Shown: one piece after another, positions 26,849-35,210 of the stretch
How the letters are laid out: every line of letters begins with the position of its first letter
How positions within the stretch are numbered: position 1 is the stretch's first letter
NCBI RefSeq assembly: GCF_014836935.1
Contig: NZ_JACSPW010000016.1
Coordinates: 25,644 to 89,643, forward strand
DNA length: 64,000 nucleotides
Source: Solibacillus merdavium
GTDB lineage: Bacteria > Bacillota > Bacilli > Bacillales_A > Planococcaceae
Direction of reading: 5' to 3'
Notes under the pieces: generated by a model
Told to the model about the DNA's origin: nothing
What the model saw: only the letters and a program-made list of their open reading frames with translations
The model's database searches: none
Made by a program: the position numbers and the translations under genes

Positions 26849-27823
26849 CTATTTCTTCCTTTTTGTTAAGCGACCTGCTAAAAAAGCACCAGTAGCGACT
26901 GCTAAAATAGTATTCGTCTTTTTAGTGAATACTTGCTTTGTAACTAGTGAAAGATTTTGAGGGCGCTCAGCTAAACGGCGCATAAAATAGCCGTACCAGT
27001 CATTACCAAAAGGAACGTATGTACAGAAGTTATACCCTTCTTTAGCTAGACTTAGTTGCATTTCTTTGCGGAAACCGTACAGCATTTGGAATTCAAACTT
27101 TTCATAAGGTATATTATGTTGTGCAACAAATTGTCTGACGTGATTAATAACATTATGATCATGTGTTGCAATAGAAGTAAATTTGCCATGTAGTAAATGA
27201 TATTCAATTTGCTCGATAAATTTGCGGTCAATATCGGTTTTATTTTGGTATGCGACCGACTCATCTTCTTTGTAGGCCCCTTTTACAAGACGTAAACGGT
27301 AATCCTTATAGCGTTCTACATTTTCATCCGATTCAAAGAAGTATGCCTGAATAACTGTTCCTACATTGTCATATTGTGCATGAATTTTCTCCAAAAGTTC
27401 AAATGATGGATGTAAGCGTGCATAGTTCTCCATATCGAAGTTAACAAATATTTGATATTCGTTTGCCAGTGAAACAATTTCCATTAAGTTTTCATAGCAG
27501 AATTCATAATCAATATCCAATCCGAGCTGTGATGGTTTTAACGAAATATGTGCATCTAGATTTTCACTATGGATACGCTCTATTACAGCTAAAATTTGTT
27601 CTTTAGCAGCTAATGCAGCCGATCTTTCAAAAACAAATTCTCCAAGATTATCCACTGTGCAGGAAATTCCTTGCGCATTTAACTGCTTAATACTCGCAAC
27701 TACCTCATCGATATTTGTACCTGCAACGACACTTTGCGCCCCGAACTTAAAACCATACTTTTGGGCTGCGGAATTTAATGTCTGATTCTCGGAAAGTGCG
27801 ATAAAAAAGTCCTTTAATGACAT
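26849..27823 (-). CDS. Proline dehydrogenase (monofunctional)
   Basis: FAD enzyme that oxidises proline to delta-1-pyrroline-5-carboxylate and feeds electrons to the respiratory chain. The 324 residues suit the monofunctional PRODH barrel. Characteristic stretches: ISLKPSQLGLD (about 95-105), RLRLVKGAYKED (about 176-187, with KGAYKE), ATHDHNVINHVR (about 219-230), and FQMLYGFRKEM and YVPFGNDWYGYFMRRLAERP toward the end. ATG 27823 has AGGAGG. P5C dehydrogenase (29594) and PutP (25268) complete the pathway. The C-terminal 25 residues end in a hydrophobic segment and RLTKRKK tail, perhaps a membrane contact. Confidence 0.93.
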   Translation of the reverse strand: MSLKDFFIALSENQTLNSAAQKYGFKFGAQSVVAGTNIDEVVASIKQLNAQGISCTVDNLGEFVFERSAALAAKEQILAVIERIHSENLDAHISLKPSQLGLDIDYEFCYENLMEIVSLANEYQIFVNFDMENYARLHPSFELLEKIHAQYDNVGTVIQAYFFESDENVERYKDYRLRLVKGAYKEDESVAYQNKTDIDRKFIEQIEYHLLHGKFTSIATHDHNVINHVRQFVAQHNIPYEKFEFQMLYGFRKEMQLSLAKEGYNFCTYVPFGNDWYGYFMRRLAERPQNLSLVTKQVFTKKTNTILAVATGAFLAGRLTKRKK

Positions 27824-28032
27824 TTTGATTAATCCTCCTAAGTGAAAAAATTATTTTATTGTTATTGAGGAGAGTATAAAACAAAATATTCAAAAAAGGA
27901 AATGGAATTTGAGTAAATAAATGTTTGTAAGAAGAAAAAGTGAGGAATATCAAGGAGTTTTATACAAAAAAACTTTCGTGGTATATCTTTATTAGACGTA
28001 ATTATGCTATAAAATACATGAATTTAATTTGG

Positions 28033-28049
28033 TGCATTATAATATTGCA
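28033..28049. promoter_or_regulatory. Proline-regulon motif upstream of the proline dehydrogenase gene
   Basis: TGCATTATAATATTGCA, TGCA at both ends. It matches 15 of 17 bases of the site at 29510 and 14 of 17 of that at 29554. It lies about 210 bases upstream of the proline dehydrogenase start. Confidence 0.5.
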
Positions 28050-28059
28050 TCCTCGAACC

Positions 28060-28092
28060 AAAAAAGAAAGACCTAGTAAATAAGGTCTTTCG
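28060..28092 (-). terminator. Terminator of the PAS-AAA-Fis regulator gene
   Basis: Stem GAAAGACCT (28066-28074) with AGGTCTTTC (28083-28091), followed on the minus strand by six T. Confidence 0.85.
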
Positions 28093-28129
28093 ATTGGTAA
28101 AAAATATAAAATTTTTCCATGTATATTAA

Positions 28130-29425
28130 CTACTTGCGCTTCAGCCGATACTGAAGACCTTGTCGGTGTATGCCCAACGCTTTTGCTGTTTGTGATATAT
28201 TGCCATTATTTAGCTGTAATGCATGGGCAATATAATGGTCTTCTACTTTGCGCATATATTCATCAAGTGGCTGTATATTTTTTTGGGAAAAATCGAACAA
28301 TGTTTGCTGCTCTGATATAACAGGCTCGGCTTGTTTAAGTTTCCACTTGAAATATGCCGGAATATGTATAAGCTCAACATATTCCTCCGTTGTGAGTAAT
28401 GCGCTAATATCATCAAGCAATACTTCAAGCTCTTTTAAATTTCCTGGCCAATCATAATTCAGGAAAATTTCCTCAACATCAGGGGCTAACCCTTTCACCG
28501 AAATCCCGTATGCAATCCGTCGACGAGCAAAATAATCATCAACGAACGGCTTAATATCTTCACGACGATCACGCAATGCTGGCACTTGAATCGTTAAATT
28601 AGAAAATAAATAATATAAATTTTTGGAGAGGCTCCCTTGGTGAATTAAATCAATCGGGTCTTCTCCGATGCTCGCAATAAAAACATGATTACGATCGGTA
28701 TGTTGTTCAAGAAGCTCCACAATACGGTTTTGTGCTTCGTCCGATAAAAATTCAATTCGTTCAGCAAAAAAAGTATAATTTTTTTCTAACGCAATATATT
28801 TTTCGATTTGCGCCAACAATGTATCTTCATTGCGTCGGCAAATAAGTGTTATGAAACGTTCATTTTTTTCGGAAAGTTCATGGTGAATGCCTTCTGCAAT
28901 CATATCCTTACCTGTCCCGGATTCCCCGACAAGCATGACTGGAATGCGACCGTAAGCGGCAATTTTAGCCTGCTGAATTACTTGCTTCATCGATTTTGAA
29001 ACGGCAGTAATGATATCGAAAGTTAAAGGAGCCCCATAACGGCTTAATGGACGATCCATTAAAAACTCCTGTTGTGTAATGTCATGGGAAAATTGAATGG
29101 CGATTTTTGTACCATCATTTAGGGTATAGGGATAATAGTCATTCATCATCGTGACTTCTTCACCGCGAGCATTCCAGAATGTTTGCTTAACATGTTTATA
29201 TCCCTGACCCGAGGCTAACACTTTTTGCAGCATATTTTCCTCTAGATTAAAGTCGAGTGATTGGGATAAAAAGCGTTGTGTAATTTGGTCAAGTGATTCT
29301 CCAGTGAGTTCGCGCATCTTTTTGTTATAAACGATGACACGTCCACTTTCATCAATGGCACAAAGGCCGGTTTCTATTTTTTCAATCATAAATTCAAAGA
29401 CACTAGTAAGGTCTACCTGATTCAT
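28130..29425 (-). CDS. PAS-AAA-Fis transcriptional regulator with degenerate sigma-54 contact (putative regulator of proline use)
   Basis: Regulator of 431 residues. PAS domain at about 10-115 (ETGLCAIDESGRVIVYNKKM). AAA+ domain at about 130-350: Walker A is GESGTGKD at about 167-174. The sigma-54-contacting GAFTGA loop is absent, as the sequence passes from FITLICRRNEDTLLAQIEKYIAL straight to YTFFAERIEF, which replaces Walker B LFLDEI. The sensor region RREDIKPFVDDYF is kept. HTH_8 (Fis-type) at the C-terminus: NISQTAKALGIHRQGLQYRLK. Such truncated members, like TyrR-type proteins, act on SigA promoters. It sits between proline dehydrogenase and P5C dehydrogenase, so proline-responsive control is plausible. 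ATG 29425 follows AGGGGGT. Confidence 0.85.
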   Translation of the reverse strand: MNQVDLTSVFEFMIEKIETGLCAIDESGRVIVYNKKMRELTGESLDQITQRFLSQSLDFNLEENMLQKVLASGQGYKHVKQTFWNARGEEVTMMNDYYPYTLNDGTKIAIQFSHDITQQEFLMDRPLSRYGAPLTFDIITAVSKSMKQVIQQAKIAAYGRIPVMLVGESGTGKDMIAEGIHHELSEKNERFITLICRRNEDTLLAQIEKYIALEKNYTFFAERIEFLSDEAQNRIVELLEQHTDRNHVFIASIGEDPIDLIHQGSLSKNLYYLFSNLTIQVPALRDRREDIKPFVDDYFARRRIAYGISVKGLAPDVEEIFLNYDWPGNLKELEVLLDDISALLTTEEYVELIHIPAYFKWKLKQAEPVISEQQTLFDFSQKNIQPLDEYMRKVEDHYIAHALQLNNGNISQTAKALGIHRQGLQYRLKRK

Positions 29426-29509
29426 ACGTTGTAACCCCCTTCATTTTATTTTAACATGAGTCTGTTATTGTGAGATAATTTGTGTAATTCCGAAAAAATA
29501 ATTGATTTA

Positions 29510-29526
29510 AGCATTATTATATTGCA
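29510..29526. promoter_or_regulatory. Proline-regulon motif upstream of P5C dehydrogenase, distal copy
   Basis: AGCATTATTATATTGCA, 15 of 17 bases identical to the site at 28033. Located 68-84 bases before the P5C dehydrogenase start. Confidence 0.5.
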
Positions 29527-29553
29527 TAATTCAAATTAAGTAACACAATATGA

Positions 29554-29570
29554 TGCAAAATAATTTTGCA
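29554..29570. promoter_or_regulatory. Perfect palindrome upstream of P5C dehydrogenase, proximal copy
   Basis: TGCAAAAT, one base, ATTTTGCA: a perfect inverted repeat sharing 14 of 17 positions with the site at 28033. It lies 24-40 bases before the start codon and is 44 bases from the distal copy (start to start), about four helical turns. Confidence 0.55.
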
Positions 29571-29593
29571 CTTAATATCGGAGGTAATGATAA

Positions 29594-31138
29594 ATGATTA
29601 AATACAAACATGAACCATTTACAGATTTCTCGGTAGAAGAAAACAAGCAGGCGTATTTAGAAGCTTTAAATAAAGTAGAGTCACAACTTGGTGCAGACTA
29701 TCCACTAATTATTGGTGGTGAACGCATTACTACAGAAGATAAAATTGTCTCATATAACCCAGCAAAGAAAACGGAAGTCATTGGATCGGTTTCAAAAGCG
29801 TCCAAGGATCTAGCGGAAAAAGCTATGCAGGAAGCAGATAAGGCTTTCAAATCGTGGAAAAAAGTAAAACCAGAAATCCGCGCAGACGTATTATTTAAAG
29901 CGGCAACAATTATTCGACGACGCAAGCACGAGTTTTCGGCATGGTTAACGAAAGAAGCGGGTAAGCCTTGGAATGAAGCGGATGCAGATACTGCAGAAGC
30001 AATCGATTTCCTAGAATACTATGGTCGCCAAATGCTAGAAATGAAAGATGGTCGAAAAGTAGAAAGCCGTCCTAATGAATACAACCGTTACGACTATATT
30101 CCACTAGGTATCGGAATTGTCATCTCACCATGGAATTTCCCATTCGCAATTATGGCGGGTACAACGGTAGCTGCTGTTGTAACAGGAAATACAGTATTAT
30201 TAAAACCAGCATCAACTACTCCGGTCGTTGCGTATAAATTTATTGAAGTGCTGGAAGAAGCAGGCTTGCCAAAAGGTGTCGTAAACTTCGTACCTGGCAG
30301 CGGCGCAGAAGTAGGCGACTATTTAGTGGACCATCCGAAAACACGCTTCATTAGTTTTACAGGTTCACGTGATGTCGGCTTACGCATTAACGAGCGCGCA
30401 TCAAAATTAAGCCCAGGTCAAATTTGGATTAAACGTGTTATCGCTGAAATGGGCGGTAAAGATACGATTGTTGTAGACAAAGATGCAGATTTGGAATTGG
30501 CAGCGCAATCAATCGTTAAATCAGCATTCGGCTTCTCAGGCCAAAAATGTTCTGCATGTTCACGTGTAGTCATTGTAAAGGATGTATATGATCAAGTTGT
30601 AAACCGTGTCGAAGAATTAACAAATGCTTTAACAATCGGTGATCCGACAGACAATGCAAACTTTATGGCAACAGTAATTGATGCAGCAGCATTTAAGAAA
30701 ATCAGCGAATATATTGAAATTGGGAAAACAGAAGGCCGTTTAGTAGCTGGTGGTACGGCAGATGATTCAGTAGGTTATTTCGTTCATCCAACAGTATTTG
30801 CCGATGTGAATCCAGAAGCACGAATTATGAAAGAAGAAATTTTTGGACCAGTTGTAGCAATTACAAAAGCAGATACGTTTGAAGAAGCAATTGACATTGC
30901 AAACAATACGGAATACGGCCTGACAGGTGCTGTTATAACAAATGACCGCATGAATTTAGAGTATGCTCGTGAAGAATTCCATGTTGGAAACCTTTACTTT
31001 AACCGTGGCTGTACAGGTGCTATCGTTGGGTATCAACCATTTGGTGGGTTCAACATGTCAGGTACAGACTCAAAAGCAGGCGGCCCGGATTATTTAACAT
31101 TGCACATGCAAGCAAAAACAACGTCAGAAACATTCTAA
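29594..31138 (+). CDS. rocA: Delta-1-pyrroline-5-carboxylate dehydrogenase
   Basis: NAD-dependent aldehyde dehydrogenase that converts glutamate semialdehyde/P5C to glutamate, the second step of proline and arginine breakdown. The 514 residues carry the catalytic Cys319 in [12 protein letters not shown] and the general-base Glu285 in [23 protein letters not shown] at about 177-190 is the NAD-binding block. All match the RocA/PruA type of Bacillus. ATG 29594 has TCGGAGGT. It is transcribed away from the PAS-AAA-Fis regulator and has two motif copies in its upstream region. The name rocA rather than putC is used because the sequence type cannot be told apart here. Confidence 0.95.
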   Translation: MIKYKHEPFTDFSVEENKQAYLEALNKVESQLGADYPLIIGGERITTEDKIVSYNPAKKTEVIGSVSKASKDLAEKAMQEADKAFKSWKKVKPEIRADVLFKAATIIRRRKHEFSAWLTKEAGKPWNEADADTAEAIDFLEYYGRQMLEMKDGRKVESRPNEYNRYDYIPLGIGIVISPWNFPFAIMAGTTVAAVVTGNTVLLKPASTTPVVAYKFIEVLEEAGLPKGVVNFVPGSGAEVGDYLVDHPKTRFISFTGSRDVGLRINERASKLSPGQIWIKRVIAEMGGKDTIVVDKDADLELAAQSIVKSAFGFSGQKCSACSRVVIVKDVYDQVVNRVEELTNALTIGDPTDNANFMATVIDAAAFKKISEYIEIGKTEGRLVAGGTADDSVGYFVHPTVFADVNPEARIMKEEIFGPVVAITKADTFEEAIDIANNTEYGLTGAVITNDRMNLEYAREEFHVGNLYFNRGCTGAIVGYQPFGGFNMSGTDSKAGGPDYLTLHMQAKTTSETF

Positions 31139-31182
31139 TTAATTTGGTTAGTCATTGGAAATTTCCTTTATATTATAGAAAG

Positions 31183-31221
31183 AACTCCTTCACATTGCCT
31201 CGTGAAGGAGTTTTTATTTTT
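31183..31221. terminator. Bidirectional terminator between rocA and oppF
   Basis: Stem AACTCCTTCAC (31183-31193) with GTGAAGGAGTT (31202-31212), followed by a long T run, and A-rich on the other side. Confidence 0.88.
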
Positions 31222-31224
31222 GTT

Positions 31225-32139
31225 CTATTTACATTTAGCCCATTCTTTTACTTGTATATCTGTACCAAAGACGAAATGACCAGGGCGGGCTTCGATTACT
31301 TTAGCCTCCGGATCATGATCAACATGTTTGTAAGGGATCCGTGTACGGTTGCGTTCATAAGCTGGGTCTGGCTGAGGAACAGCAGATAATAGAGACTTCG
31401 TATAAGGATGAATTGGGTTGTTGTATATCTCATCCGCACTTCCAAGTTCTAATATTTTTCCGCGATACATAACCGCGATACGGTCTGATATATACTTTAC
31501 CATTGATAAATCATGGGCGATAAATAAATAAGTTAACCCACGTTCTTTTTGCAATTGCTTTAGTAAGTTTACTACCTGTGCCTGGATTGATACATCAAGC
31601 GCAGAAATCGGCTCATCTGCAATGATGAAGCTTGGGTCTAAACTAAGTGCACGGGCAATACCAATACGTTGACGTTGACCACCAGAAAACTCGTGGGCAT
31701 AACGGTTAGCATGCTCGCGTGTCAGTCCAACTGCTTCTAGCAACTCACCAATACGAGCTTGGCGTTCTTTTTTATTTTTATATAGTCCATGGATGTCAAA
31801 GCCTTCTGCAATTAATTCACCGGCTGTCATACGTGGATTTAAACTCGCATAAGGATCCTGGAAAATCATTTGCATTTCACGGTTGAATTGCATCAATTCT
31901 TTTCGTGACTTTAGCTCGGAAATGTTTTTCCCCTTAAATGTAATTTGGCCTTCTGTAATATCGTAAAGGCGGATAATCGAGCGTCCAGTTGTTGATTTAC
32001 CACAGCCTGATTCCCCAACTAGACCTAATGTTTCGCCTTCATAGACATCAAAGGAGATGCCATCGATCGCTTTAATCGGTTGTTTAGCAGTGCCAAAATA
32101 TTGTTTTAAGCCTTGTACTTCTAATATTTTATTTGCCAT
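31225..32139 (-). CDS. oppF: Oligopeptide ABC transporter ATPase
   Basis: ATPase subunit of the Opp importer that powers uptake of oligopeptides. Walker A GESGCGKST at about 41-49, signature FSGGQRQRIGIARAL at about 149-163, Walker B FIIADEPISALDVS at about 169-182, plus the Opp-specific C-terminal extension beginning near PIHPYTKSLLSAVPQPDP. The 304 residues are normal. The ATG is nine bases from GGAGGG and starts two bases after the OppD stop. Last gene of the oppABCDF operon, followed by a terminator. App-type naming is also possible; Opp is chosen from overall likeness. Confidence 0.93.
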   Translation of the reverse strand: MANKILEVQGLKQYFGTAKQPIKAIDGISFDVYEGETLGLVGESGCGKSTTGRSIIRLYDITEGQITFKGKNISELKSRKELMQFNREMQMIFQDPYASLNPRMTAGELIAEGFDIHGLYKNKKERQARIGELLEAVGLTREHANRYAHEFSGGQRQRIGIARALSLDPSFIIADEPISALDVSIQAQVVNLLKQLQKERGLTYLFIAHDLSMVKYISDRIAVMYRGKILELGSADEIYNNPIHPYTKSLLSAVPQPDPAYERNRTRIPYKHVDHDPEAKVIEARPGHFVFGTDIQVKEWAKCK

Positions 32140-32141
32140 GA

Positions 32142-33188
32142 TTACATGCCCTCCTGTTGATAGCCTTTAATACGGCGTGCTACCGCATCAGGTACAGGCA
32201 TTTTTGGTGCATCAGGATGCAGGAGCCAAGTTTTTGCGTAGTGTGTATCCGATACTTTAAACATTGGCGGTTCCATCTCAAAATCGATTTTCATTGCAAA
32301 CTCATTACGAGGGGCAAATGCATCGCCTTTAGGTGGATCGATTAAGTTTGGCGGTGAACCTGGTATCGCCATTAACAGCTCATCTGTAGACTTGTTTAAG
32401 TCCGGCATAGAGCCAAGTAGTCCCCAAGTATATGGGTGCTGAGGATTGTAGAAAATATCTTCTACTGTACCGTACTCGACGATTTGACCGGCATACATTA
32501 CTGCAACACGGTCTGCTACATTTGCAACTACACCTAAGTCATGGGTAATGAAAATAATCGACGTATTTGATTTCTTTTGCAGCTCTTTCATCAACTCTAA
32601 AATTTGTGCCTGAATTGTTACATCAAGTGCTGTTGTTGGCTCATCGGCAATTAAAAGTTTCGGATCTGCTGCAAGAGCGATGGCGATAACAACACGTTGA
32701 CGCATCCCCCCTGATAGTTCGTGAGGGTAAGCTTTATAACGTTTTTCAGGGAAAGGGATTCCTACTTGATCAAGTAACTCAATCGCTCGTTTTTTTGCGT
32801 CATCCCTGTTCGTAACCTTATTATGCTTGAGAAGCACTTCAGTTATTTGCTTCCCAATTCGCATTGTCGGGTTTAATGCAGTCATTGGATCTTGGAAGAT
32901 CATTGAAATATCATTTCCGCGAACTTGCATCATTTCCTTTTCAGTTAAAGGGATAATATTGCGACCGTTGAAGTTAATCTCTCCACCGGCATAAATACCT
33001 GGTGGCTGTGGAATTAACTTCATTAGGGCATTACTTGTAACGGATTTTCCGGAACCGGATTCCCCGACGATTGCTAATGTCTCGCCCTCGAATAATTCAA
33101 AGCTTACTCCGCGTACGGCTTGTACGACACCAGCGTACGTTTTGAAATTAATACGTAAGTCGTTTACTTCTAATACTTTTTTCTTCAT
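32142..33188 (-). CDS. oppD: Oligopeptide ABC transporter ATPase
   Basis: Second ATPase subunit of the Opp importer. Walker A GESGSGKSV at about 40-48; signature LSGGMRQRVVIAIAL at about 152-166; Walker B LLIADEPTTALDVT at about 172-185; the OppD C-terminal region begins with NPQHPYTWGLLGSMPDL and includes the GSPPNLIDPPKGDAF segment, with no iron-sulfur-type cysteine cluster apparent. The ATG at 33188 is chosen because AAGGAG lies about 10 bases upstream; the in-frame GTG at 33197 is too close to that site. That gives 348 residues. Confidence 0.93.
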   Translation of the reverse strand: MKKKVLEVNDLRINFKTYAGVVQAVRGVSFELFEGETLAIVGESGSGKSVTSNALMKLIPQPPGIYAGGEINFNGRNIIPLTEKEMMQVRGNDISMIFQDPMTALNPTMRIGKQITEVLLKHNKVTNRDDAKKRAIELLDQVGIPFPEKRYKAYPHELSGGMRQRVVIAIALAADPKLLIADEPTTALDVTIQAQILELMKELQKKSNTSIIFITHDLGVVANVADRVAVMYAGQIVEYGTVEDIFYNPQHPYTWGLLGSMPDLNKSTDELLMAIPGSPPNLIDPPKGDAFAPRNEFAMKIDFEMEPPMFKVSDTHYAKTWLLHPDAPKMPVPDAVARRIKGYQQEGM

Positions 33189-33202
33189 TGCGTACACTCT
33201 CC

Positions 33203-34135
33203 TTATTTTCGTAATTTCGGATCAAGTGCGTCACGTAAGCCGTCCCCAACTGCGTTAAATGCGAATATTGTAATCGAGATTAAAGCTGCAGGGAACAATA
33301 ATCGCCATGGTGCAGATTGAAGTGCTTTGAAACCTTCAGAGGCCATCGTACCCCAGCTGGCTAAAGGAGCCTGAACTCCTAAACCTAAGTAGCTTAAGAA
33401 ACTCTCTGTGAAAATTGCACTTGGAATAGTCATTGTCATTGTTACTAAAATAGCACCCATCGCATTTGGGATTAAGTGACGTTTAATGATGTGCCATTGA
33501 TTTGCGCCTAATGTACGAGCGGCAAGTACATACTCCTGATTTTTAATTTTCAGTACTTCACTTCGTACGATTCGCGCCATATTTACCCAACCTGTAATGG
33601 AAAGGGCAATAATCATAGGAATTAAACCAGGTTCCATAATTACCAATAAAATAATTACTACTAATAAATAAGGAATTGCTGTTAAAACGTCTGCGATACG
33701 CATCATAATATTATCAACACGACCGCCTGCCAAACCTGCAATACTACCCCATAAAACACCGATTATTAAATCAATTACAGCGGCAGTAATACCGATGAAT
33801 AATGAAATTCTAGCACCTTCCCACGCACGGACAAAAATATCACGCGCTAGGTCATCTGTACCGAACCAATGTGTTGCGGAAGGAGCGGTATTGTATAAAC
33901 CGACATTCTGTTCATATGTATAAGAAGAGAAGATCGGTGCAAAAATCGCAAATCCTGCAATGATGATAAGAAGGATTAAACCTACTACAGCTAACTTGTT
34001 ATGAGAGAAGCGATAAAATACTTCTTTCCAATAAGATACTTGCTTTTTAGAAAGGGCATCAGTATTTTCTGAACGACCGACAACTTCGAACATGTCAGCT
34101 GATACTTTTGGTATTTGCTGTTCGTTTTGAGCCAT
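33203..34135 (-). CDS. oppC: Oligopeptide ABC transporter permease
   Basis: Inner-membrane permease (310 residues) of the Opp importer, with a long hydrophilic N-terminus before helix 1 (about 47-68), unlike OppB. Six helices are predicted. The EAA-type motif AARTLGANQWHIIKRHLIPNAMG at about 206-228 contacts the ATPases. The gene overlaps oppB by one base (TAATG), so translation is coupled. Gap of 14 bases to oppD. Matches OppC/DppC in length and motifs. Confidence 0.93.
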   Translation of the reverse strand: MAQNEQQIPKVSADMFEVVGRSENTDALSKKQVSYWKEVFYRFSHNKLAVVGLILLIIIAGFAIFAPIFSSYTYEQNVGLYNTAPSATHWFGTDDLARDIFVRAWEGARISLFIGITAAVIDLIIGVLWGSIAGLAGGRVDNIMMRIADVLTAIPYLLVVIILLVIMEPGLIPMIIALSITGWVNMARIVRSEVLKIKNQEYVLAARTLGANQWHIIKRHLIPNAMGAILVTMTMTIPSAIFTESFLSYLGLGVQAPLASWGTMASEGFKALQSAPWRLLFPAALISITIFAFNAVGDGLRDALDPKLRK

Positions 34136-35064
34136 TATTTTTTCGCTCCTTTCAATTTAATACGTGGATCGATGACACTATATAAAATATCTACGATTAA
34201 TACAGCCAGTAATAAAATTAATGAATAGAACACTGTAGTACCCATAATTACCGTATAGTCACGGTTTGTAATACTTGTTACGAAATGGCGGCCAAGTCCT
34301 GGTACCGCAAAAATTTGTTCAATGACGAACGAACCTGTAATAACACCGGCAAATAGTGGACCTAAATACGTTACAACCGGCAATAATGCATTACGTAAAG
34401 AGTGCTTGAACACGATCGTCCATTTTCCTAGACCTTTTGCACGTGCAAGCTTTACATACTCACTATTATTTTGCTCTAACATACTAGAACGAGTAAGTTT
34501 AGCAATAAATCCGGCATGGGTAACGGCGATTGCCAGTGAAGGTAAAATCGTATAAGCAAAACCTTTCCAGCCACTTACCGGGAACCAACCAGCTTCAAAT
34601 GCCAGATAATACTGCAAGAGTCCAGCTAAAATGAAGGAAGGAACTGAAATCCCTAAAATTGCAAAAATTGTTGCGGCATAATCTCCAAAGCGATTATGAT
34701 ACAGTGCAGAAATAACCCCAAGCAATACACCAAGTCCGATTGCTAAAACCATCGCCTGAAGGCCTAAAGCAAGAGATACAGGGAAGCTTTCTGCGATAAT
34801 GTCATTTGTGGAACGGCCTTTGTATTTCATCGACTCCCCAAAATCAAATGTCATTGTGTCTACTAAATAGTCTTTATACTGGATATACCAAGGATTATCC
34901 AACCCATATTTTGCGTTTAACTGTTCTTCGATAGCAGGCGGCAATTCACGTTCGCTCGTGAACGGGCTACCGGGAGCAAGCTGCATTAAGAAGAACGTCG
35001 CTGTAATAATTAAGTACATTGCAAGTACGATGTAGAGTAATCGTTTAATAATAAATTTAAGCAA
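34135..35064 (-). CDS. oppB: Oligopeptide ABC transporter permease
   Basis: Permease (309 residues), starting with the typical MLKFIIKRLLYIVLAMYLIITATFFLMQLAPGSPF: N-terminal helix then the conserved LxxxxPGxP. The EAA motif is at about 203-225 (ARAKGLGKWTIVFKHSLRNALLP). Six helices. A TTG start at 35064 is chosen, with AGGAGGT eight bases upstream; no ATG fits. It lies 146 bases after oppA, in which a stem-loop occurs, so permeases are probably made at lower level than OppA. Confidence 0.92.
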   Translation of the reverse strand: MLKFIIKRLLYIVLAMYLIITATFFLMQLAPGSPFTSERELPPAIEEQLNAKYGLDNPWYIQYKDYLVDTMTFDFGESMKYKGRSTNDIIAESFPVSLALGLQAMVLAIGLGVLLGVISALYHNRFGDYAATIFAILGISVPSFILAGLLQYYLAFEAGWFPVSGWKGFAYTILPSLAIAVTHAGFIAKLTRSSMLEQNNSEYVKLARAKGLGKWTIVFKHSLRNALLPVVTYLGPLFAGVITGSFVIEQIFAVPGLGRHFVTSITNRDYTVIMGTTVFYSLILLLAVLIVDILYSVIDPRIKLKGAKK

Positions 35065-35115
35065 TGTCCGTACCTCCTTTTTATACTATTTTGAAAATTC
35101 CTTAGAACTATGAAA

Positions 35116-35149
35116 GGGAGTGCCCGAAAATTGAATTCGAGGCACTCCC
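35116..35149 (-). other. Stem-loop between oppA and oppB
   Basis: Stem GGGAGTGCC (35116-35124) with GGCACTCCC (35141-35149), only a short T run on the minus strand. A partial terminator or mRNA-stabilising hairpin that would keep OppA in excess over the membrane subunits. Confidence 0.7.
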
Positions 35150-35210
35150 TATTTACGATGATTTTGCAATTAAGTTGATCATCGCAGGAGTTAATAATAA
35201 ATAGTTAAAA

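Larger units (their letters stand above)
27824..28129. other. Noncoding region upstream of the proline dehydrogenase gene
   Basis: About 306 bases without a gene. It holds the proline dehydrogenase ribosome site near 27835, one copy of the proline-regulon motif (28033-28049) and the terminator of the downstream-facing regulator (28060-28092). A promoter is presumably in 27850-28010 but no clear -35/-10 pair can be singled out. Confidence 0.6.

Noticed and set aside
28031..28049. TGG...TTGCA as a sigma-54 promoter upstream of proline dehydrogenase
   Set aside because: The GG-to-GC distance is 14 instead of 10 bases, and the strand is opposite to the gene.
29510..29570. Possible sigma-54 (-24/-12) promoter before P5C dehydrogenase
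   Set aside because: TTGCA occurs but no GG at the right distance upstream. The pattern is better explained by repeated palindromes.
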